DNA from: Flavobacterium psychrophilum
Lineage (GTDB): Bacteria; Bacteroidota; Bacteroidia; Flavobacteriales; Flavobacteriaceae
DNA: 5,186 nucleotides
Reading direction: 5' to 3'
Assembly (NCBI GenBank): GCA_003243255.1
Contig: QFQM01000281.1
Coordinates: 1 to 5,186, forward strand
Under the pieces are notes generated by a model. The model was not told the origin of the DNA and did not search any database. It saw only the letters and a program-made list of their open reading frames with translations. Positions 1 to 3,244 of the stretch are shown piece after piece. The stretch's first letter is position 1; every line of letters starts with the position of its first letter. Made by a program: the position numbers and the translations under genes.

Positions 1-228
1 GATGTATTAAAAGAATATTTCAGGGAAAATTTTAATAGGGATACGGTTACTTCTTATATCAATTACAGCTTGTACAAGACGAAGTTTAAAAAAGGTGAGA
101 AAGAGGATATGGCCTTTCCAATGAGCTGGGTTATATCCGAATACCACCTGAAACGAATGGTCGATACCCTGCAAAGGGAGCATCGTATTAATAGAGGTAA
201 ATTTGGCTTTTTGAAGAAGTCAAGTTGA
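1..228 (+). CDS. C-terminal part of an unrecognised protein (5' end outside window)
   Basis: An open frame enters from the left edge and ends at TGA 226-228, which is followed directly by an in-frame TAA (tandem stops). The 75 visible residues begin DVLKEYFREN and end KFGFLKKSS. They are rich in Lys, Arg, Tyr and Phe, with no membrane segment or signal. A soluble, basic, probably helical C-terminus is the most that can be said, and a nucleic-acid-related role would only be a guess from the charge. I do not recognise the family. No clear hairpin terminator follows it. The next gene starts about 100 bp downstream and has its own promoter-like element, so the two are probably separate transcription units. 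The open frame and ordinary amino-acid composition support real coding; the function is unknown. Confidence 0.7.
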   Translation, partial: DVLKEYFRENFNRDTVTSYINYSLYKTKFKKGEKEDMAFPMSWVISEYHLKRMVDTLQREHRINRGKFGFLKKSS

Positions 229-291
229 TAAGGTGTTGATAGTGTGGAGTTAATTTAGTAAAAATTTAAGATTATTCAATTATTAAAAAAT

Positions 292-299
292 TACTTTTG
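292..299 (+). promoter_or_regulatory. Bacteroidota-type -7 promoter element (TACTTTTG)
   Basis: TACTTTTG matches the TAnnTTTG consensus of the primary sigma factor in Bacteroidota. It lies 34 bp before the ATG at 333, which leaves a short leader of roughly 25-30 nt. No good TTTG -33 element is visible at the usual spacing; the upstream DNA is simply AT-rich. It would drive the first mini-lipoprotein and, by read-through, possibly the second. Confidence 0.6.
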
Positions 300-332
300 G
301 CTCTATCACTAATCATTTAATAAGAGAACATC

Positions 333-551
333 ATGAAGATTACATTTTTAAGAAGCATGCTTATGGCTGCAGTTCTTGTTGGAGGTCTTAGCCTTACATC
401 ATGCAAAGAGAAAACAGCAACGGAAGTAGATACGGAAACAGAAACTACTATTGATGGAGATACAACTACTACAGTTACTGAAACTGAAGTAGATGCTCCT
501 GGTGCAGCACACGACACTACAGTGACTGATACAGTTACAAAAGTAAAATAA
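333..551 (+). CDS. Small Thr/Glu/Asp-rich lipoprotein, copy 1
   Basis: This 72-residue protein has a classic lipoprotein signal: basic N-terminus (MKITFLR), a hydrophobic stretch over residues 8-21, and lipobox L-T-S-C with the lipidated cysteine at residue 24. The mature part is about 48 residues, dominated by Thr, Glu, Asp and Val, with no aromatic residue. It is probably disordered and negatively charged apart from its Lys-containing tail. Three copies of D-(S/T)-(A/I/L/V/M/T), the Bacteroidota O-glycosylation sequon, occur at D43, D61 and D66. The protein is a paralog of the next gene, sharing the signal peptide pattern and the position of the last sequon. Residues after the Cys (KEK) are only weakly like a lipoprotein export signal, so whether it faces the periplasm or the outside is open. 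The start is the only ATG ahead of the signal peptide. Function is unknown. Confidence 0.85.
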   Translation: MKITFLRSMLMAAVLVGGLSLTSCKEKTATEVDTETETTIDGDTTTTVTETEVDAPGAAHDTTVTDTVTKVK

Positions 552-554
552 TTT

Positions 555-579
555 AAAGGCAGCTCAGGCTGCCTTTTTT
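555..579 (+). terminator. Intrinsic terminator after lipoprotein copy 1
   Basis: A perfect stem GGCAGC (558-563) / GCTGCC (568-573) with a 4-nt loop TCAG is extended by three A-T pairs into a run of six T (574-579). It starts four bases after the stop codon. Because the next gene has no obvious TAnnTTTG box of its own, this may be a partial terminator that sets the ratio of the two lipoproteins. Confidence 0.85.
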
Positions 580-621
580 GTTAACCAATTCAAATCAAAC
601 ACTAAAAGTAAAATTTTAATT

Positions 622-843
622 ATGAAAACCACATTTTTAAGAAATGCCTTTATGGTTACTGCCCTTGTTGCAGGACTTAGCCTTACATCGTGCAAAAAAG
701 AAACAACTGAAACTACAGAAACTACAGTAACAGATGGTGATACAACATCTACAACAACTTCTGAAACTACAGTAGTTGATGAAGTAGGGACTAAAGATAC
801 TATCTCGGTTACTACTGATACGGTTAAAGTGGTTAAGCCATAA
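622..843 (+). CDS. Small Thr/Glu/Asp-rich lipoprotein, copy 2
   Basis: This 73-residue lipoprotein is paralogous to the gene 70 bp upstream. The signal peptide follows the same plan (MKTTFLR, hydrophobic core, then L-S-L-T-S-C) and the lipobox cysteine is again residue 24. The mature region starts KKETTETTETT and consists mainly of Thr, Glu, Asp, Ser and Val, ending in a basic KVVKP. D-(S/T)-x glycosylation sequons lie at D40, D59 and D66, the last at exactly the same residue number as in copy 1. The DNA of the two signal-peptide regions is alike, with shared exact runs such as CTTAGCCTTACATC, which points to tandem duplication followed by drift of the tails. I see no TAnnTTTG box in the 70-bp gap, so it is probably expressed by read-through of the upstream terminator. 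Function is unknown; a small outer-membrane or surface-associated lipoprotein is the safest description. Confidence 0.85.
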   Translation: MKTTFLRNAFMVTALVAGLSLTSCKKETTETTETTVTDGDTTSTTTSETTVVDEVGTKDTISVTTDTVKVVKP

Positions 844-861
844 AACAATTTACAGCATAAA

Positions 862-896
862 AAAAGGACGGTTCTTTATTAAGAAGCCGTCCTTTT
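862..896. terminator. Bidirectional terminator between convergent genes
   Basis: AAAAGGACGG (862-871) pairs with CCGTCCTTTT (887-896). The inner TTCTT/AAGAA arms (872-876/881-885) extend the stem past one bulged G (886) to a 4-nt loop. T-rich sequence follows on the plus strand and an A-run precedes it, giving U-tails in both directions. It lies between the plus-strand lipoprotein stop (843) and the minus-strand AraC-family stop (916) and can serve both. Confidence 0.85.
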
Positions 897-915
897 GTTT
901 TGTATAGTTTTTTAG

Positions 916-1815
916 TTATCCTCTGAATGACGAAGGAGTTGCGTTGGTAAACTTCTTAAAGAAGTGGTTAAAATGTGCCGATTCATCAAATCCTAAAGCA
1001 TAGCTTATCTCTGAAATGTTCCAGTCGGTATGGCGTAATAAGGCTTTGGCTTCACTTAACAAACGCTCAAATATATGATCGGAAGTAGTTTTCCCTGTAG
1101 TTGTTTTAATAGCGCGGTTAAGGTGGTTTACGTGTACATTAAGTTCACCGGCAAAGTCTTTGGCACTACGAAGGGAGAACTGCTGATTAGGCGATTCGAT
1201 AGGGAATTGTCTTTCAAGTAATTCAGTAAATACAGCCGTAATGCGTGAGTTGGCATCAATATGGGTATATAGCGTTTCACTTGGACGCATTTTAATAGAA
1301 TAATGCACCATTTCCATAATGTAATTCCTTATCAGGTCAAACTTAAACTGATAGTCGCTTTGCATTTCCTCTATCATTTTGGTGAATACATTGGCAACAT
1401 AATCATATTGACTGTCATCCAGTACATATGCAGGGCTTGCACCGCGGGTATACATAGGCAGGTCTTTCAGGCTGCCACGCATATGTTCGCTGAAGAACGC
1501 ATCTTTAAAAATGCAGAAAAACCCTGTTGCGCTCGGTGTAACCGCTTCAAATGTATACGGAACACTTGGGTTAAAGAATAATAACACGTTTCCGTTAACC
1601 TCAAGACTTTTATCCGCATAGTGATAGATGTAATGCCCACGGATTAGCGCAATCTTATAATAATCCCTTCGGGTATACTTTACGGGTTCCTTACCCGGGC
1701 CCACACAATCTTCATGTCGGAAAACATTAAAGTGTCCCAGGTCTTTCTGAAGGCCTTCCGGCATCCAGTTGAATTTTTGTTTGTATAAATCTTCAAGAGT
1801 TTCTGTCCTTCCCAT
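916..1815 (-). CDS. AraC-family transcriptional regulator
   Basis: This is a complete 299-residue regulator of the usual AraC-family length. Residues about 45-125 form the N-terminal ligand/dimerisation part, with a cupin-like pattern (ALIRGHYIYHYADKS, then NVLLFFNPSVPYTF). Residues 135-180 are a helical linker. Residues 215-299 carry the two helix-turn-helix units: the first around AKDFAGELNVHVNHLNRA (218-235), the second at ISEISYALGFDESAHFNHFF (267-286), followed by the family ending FTNATPSSFRG. The second unit matches the AraC/XylS signature well. It is transcribed divergently from a sensor-only paralog at 2081. Its promoter region holds a tandem half-site that recurs ahead of the two neighbouring genes, so autoregulation and local control are likely. 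The ATG at 1813-1815 is about 45 bp from a TACTTTTG box. The effector is unknown, because AraC sensor domains do not reveal it by sequence. Confidence 0.93.
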   Translation of the reverse strand: MGRTETLEDLYKQKFNWMPEGLQKDLGHFNVFRHEDCVGPGKEPVKYTRRDYYKIALIRGHYIYHYADKSLEVNGNVLLFFNPSVPYTFEAVTPSATGFFCIFKDAFFSEHMRGSLKDLPMYTRGASPAYVLDDSQYDYVANVFTKMIEEMQSDYQFKFDLIRNYIMEMVHYSIKMRPSETLYTHIDANSRITAVFTELLERQFPIESPNQQFSLRSAKDFAGELNVHVNHLNRAIKTTTGKTTSDHIFERLLSEAKALLRHTDWNISEISYALGFDESAHFNHFFKKFTNATPSSFRG

Positions 1816-1859
1816 GATTTACAGTTCTTTAGATAGTTTTTATGATTGATTTTGTTTTA

Positions 1860-1867
1860 CAAAAGTA
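1860..1867 (-). promoter_or_regulatory. -7 promoter element of the AraC-family gene
   Basis: Read on the minus strand the sequence is TACTTTTG, an exact TAnnTTTG match and identical to the boxes ahead of the first lipoprotein and the SnoaL-like gene. It lies 44 bp before the ATG, leaving a leader of about 35-40 nt. The tandem half-site at 1898-1928 lies just upstream. Confidence 0.65.
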
Positions 1868-1897
1868 ATCGGTCAACTAGCATAAAGGTATGTAAAA

Positions 1898-1928
1898 AGC
1901 AAATCAAAGATTGCGAAATTCAAACAAT
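1898..1928 (-). promoter_or_regulatory. Putative tandem half-site operator, AraC-family gene promoter
   Basis: On the minus strand, ATTGTTTGAA runs from 1928 to 1919 and starts 61 bp upstream of the first base of the -7 box (1867). A second TTTG core (1903 to 1900, in TTGATTTGCT) follows exactly 21 bp later. The same pair, with nearly the same offset, appears ahead of 2081 and 2610. Two half-sites on one face of the helix is the usual AraC-family binding layout. Assigning it to this regulator is inference. Confidence 0.5.
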
Positions 1929-1960
1929 TTTTATTGAAGGTCAATTATTCATTGTTTGAA
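1919..1960. repeat. Nested inverted repeat between divergent promoters
   Basis: TTCAAACAAT (1919-1928) and ATTGTTTGAA (1951-1960) are perfect 10-bp inverted arms. Inside them, ATTGA (1933-1937) and TCAAT (1941-1945) form a second inverted pair around AGG, centred within half a base of the outer pair. The symmetry places an identical distal half-site 60-61 bp from each of the two divergent -7 boxes, so one palindrome could serve both promoters. Confidence 0.75.
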
Positions 1961-1981
1961 AAACACAACTTATGGTTTGAA
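1951..1981 (+). promoter_or_regulatory. Putative tandem half-site operator, orphan sensor promoter
   Basis: ATTGTTTGAA (1951-1960) and ATGGTTTGAA (1972-1981) differ at one base in ten and are offset by exactly 21 bp. The first starts 60 bp before the TAAATTTG box at 2011. This is the clearest of the three tandem pairs. Its position just upstream of where a -33 element would lie suits activation, by analogy with known AraC-family activators; that last step is inference. Confidence 0.6.
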
Positions 1982-2010
1982 TCGTGTAAAAATCCTTGGA
2001 TAAGGCACTA

Positions 2011-2018
2011 TAAATTTG
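2011..2018 (+). promoter_or_regulatory. -7 promoter element of the orphan sensor gene (TAAATTTG)
   Basis: TAAATTTG matches TAnnTTTG and lies 70 bp before the ATG at 2081, giving a leader of about 55 nt. No good TTTG lies at -33, which fits a promoter that depends on an activator bound to the half-sites at 1951-1981. Confidence 0.6.
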
Positions 2019-2080
2019 TACTGTTGAATGAAATATCCTCACAATGATACACTTGAGCGTTTTAGTTAAGATAATGTAAT

Positions 2081-2494
2081 ATGTATAATCTTCATTATCA
2101 TATTTACAGATTACCACAGCCAAATATACATAAACAGGGCTGGTACAGCTTTTGTCTCATCAATACGCCGGAGGAAAGTTCTTTGCTTATGTTAGATCCA
2201 TCTTCGGCAGAATTACCGGAAAGTATAAAAGAAGGTGTTGTTTTTTCGATTAAAGAAGACCAGCTTCCACAGCAGGTGAATGACAGCCTGAAAAATTTTC
2301 CTTTATTCTATCAGGATGGTCATGGCCCTTTTCCTTTAGGAAAAATTCAAACGGGAGATATGAGCTGTCTTTTTGAAAAGATAGCTTCACAGATTAATAC
2401 AAACTATATATATAAAGATTATCTGCTTGCAAACCTTGCATTACAGATCATTCATTTCGGAATCAAACATTTTGCCGTTGCAGGTAGTGTATAA
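2081..2494 (+). CDS. Truncated AraC-type sensor domain protein without HTH
   Basis: This 137-residue protein has no DNA-binding domain. Residues 52-131 (from GVVFSIKEDQ to FGIKHF) align without a gap to residues 98-177 of the neighbouring AraC-family regulator. By eye about sixteen positions are identical, including SLK-x-x-P (69-74), F98, K100, Y109, K112, L115, N118, H125 and IK (128-129). That span is the end of the cupin-like sensor plus the dimerisation/linker helices. The protein then stops after FAVAGSV, where the regulator continues for 122 residues into its HTH domain. The N-terminal part is also shorter than in the regulator. No HTH remnant is recognisable after the stop, and the frame is clean throughout. 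An upstream in-frame TAA at 2072 limits the start to ATG 2081 or internal codons. It is either a remnant of a second regulator or a free-standing partner that could mix with the full-length one; its own promoter and operator pair favour an expressed gene. Confidence 0.7.
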   Translation: MYNLHYHIYRLPQPNIHKQGWYSFCLINTPEESSLLMLDPSSAELPESIKEGVVFSIKEDQLPQQVNDSLKNFPLFYQDGHGPFPLGKIQTGDMSCLFEKIASQINTNYIYKDYLLANLALQIIHFGIKHFAVAGSV

Positions 2495-2495
2495 T

Positions 2496-2526
2496 ATTGT
2501 TTGATTTTCACAATCAATACTTTGTT
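2496..2526 (+). promoter_or_regulatory. Putative tandem half-site operator, SnoaL-like gene promoter
   Basis: ATTGTTTGAT (2496-2505) differs from the half-sites at 1919 and 1951 at one base. It starts 61 bp before the TACTTTTG box at 2557. A second TTTG core (2521-2524) follows the first (2500-2503) by exactly 21 bp, though its flanks are less conserved. A short inverted repeat TTGATT/AATCAA (2501-2517) overlaps it. It begins two bases after the stop of the orphan sensor gene. Confidence 0.5.
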
Positions 2527-2556
2527 TTATACAATAAAAATGGTGTTTTCTGAATA

Positions 2557-2564
2557 TACTTTTG
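2557..2564 (+). promoter_or_regulatory. -7 promoter element of the SnoaL-like gene (TACTTTTG)
   Basis: An exact TAnnTTTG match, 53 bp before the ATG at 2610, leaving a leader of about 40-45 nt. It means the SnoaL-like gene can be transcribed separately from the orphan sensor gene, although no clear terminator separates them. Confidence 0.65.
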
Positions 2565-2609
2565 TATCGTCTAAAAATATAACTGTTCTAACCAAAAACC
2601 TCAGTCAAA

Positions 2610-3041
2610 ATGATTAACGAAAGAAACGCAGCTACTATACAGAGATTGTATACCGCTGTAAACCAAAGAGACTTTGAATACCTTGACACATTATGTGATG
2701 CAGGAAGTGAATGGTTTGACATTCCTTTCGATAAAAAAGTAACCGGAGCATTGTCGCTTACTGTTGCCTGGCAAAAAAGGATCAGTATTTTTCCGGATGT
2801 TGTTTGTGAGATCAAAAACCTTGTGGCACATGATAATTATGTGATAGTACAGGGGGTAGAGAAAGGAACACACCAGGGTATATTTACTATTTATGAAGAG
2901 GAAGCAGAGCCTACAGGACTTTATGTTGAGGTTGGTTTTTGTGATGTATATTACATGAATGATGGTAAAATAGTAAAAGCAAATTCTAATCTGGATATAT
3001 ATGGGCTTTTTACCCAATTATACGGAGACTGTGTAGCATAA
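2610..3041 (+). CDS. SnoaL-like / NTF2-like fold protein
   Basis: This 143-residue protein has the length and layout of the SnoaL-like branch of the NTF2 fold. It begins with the helical opening NAATIQRLYTAVNQRDFEYLD (residues 6-26). It continues with FPDVVCEIKNLVAHDNYVIV (61-80), then GTHQGIF (86-92), DGKIVK (118-123), Asp129 and the closing LFTQLYG (133-139). In the family these map to the sheet and helices that form a conical ligand cavity. The usual Trp before the final Asp helix is not conserved (KANSNLDIYG), so catalytic activity like that of polyketide cyclases cannot be assumed. There is no signal peptide, so it is cytoplasmic. It lies downstream of the orphan sensor and shares a half-site pair with it and with the AraC gene, so it is likely part of their response. 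The substrate is unknown. A strong terminator follows. Confidence 0.82.
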   Translation: MINERNAATIQRLYTAVNQRDFEYLDTLCDAGSEWFDIPFDKKVTGALSLTVAWQKRISIFPDVVCEIKNLVAHDNYVIVQGVEKGTHQGIFTIYEEEAEPTGLYVEVGFCDVYYMNDGKIVKANSNLDIYGLFTQLYGDCVA

Positions 3042-3062
3042 AGCTACTTTATAATATATTTT

Positions 3063-3088
3063 AAGGCCACTTTTAAGTGGCTTTTTTT
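3063..3088 (+). terminator. Intrinsic terminator after the SnoaL-like gene
   Basis: GCCACTT (3066-3072) pairs with AAGTGGC (3075-3081), giving a tight hairpin with flanking A residues, followed by seven T (3082-3088). It lies about 20 bp after the stop and separates this unit from the surface protein gene. Confidence 0.87.
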
Positions 3089-3183
3089 ATGTTTTATCTA
3101 TTGGATTGTCAGATGACTACTCGTTGTAATTAACAAATTATTATATTTTTTTTAACAATAAAAATTATACTAAAATTTCTGTT

Positions 3184-3191
3184 TACTTTCG
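3184..3191 (+). promoter_or_regulatory. Likely -7 element of the SprB-like gene (TACTTTCG)
   Basis: TACTTTCG differs from TAnnTTTG at one base. It lies 61 bp before the ATG at 3245, with a very AT-rich stretch upstream (3130-3180). It is the best candidate in the 156-bp gap after the terminator. No ATTGTTTGA half-site lies at the -60 offset seen in the regulator cluster. Confidence 0.45.
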
Positions 3192-3244
3192 TACACTGAA
3201 ATCATTTCCTTTTATCTCTGGAAATCCAATCTAAATCATTTTAT

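Noticed and set aside
564..848. Open frame on the minus strand across the second lipoprotein
   Set aside because: It is the complement of the Thr/Ser-rich coding DNA, which gives long Val/Ser strings and few stops. The plus strand has a proper lipobox and terminator. The same applies to 317-517.
1941..2123. Minus-strand 60-residue open frame across the divergent promoter region
   Set aside because: It has poor, Ile/Tyr/Cys-rich composition, overlaps the start of the plus-strand gene and covers the promoter and operator elements.
2501..2517. TTGATT/AATCAA hairpin after the orphan sensor gene as a terminator
   Set aside because: The stem is only six AT-rich pairs and no clean T-run follows directly. 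It overlaps the half-site at 2496-2505 and is better read as part of the operator.
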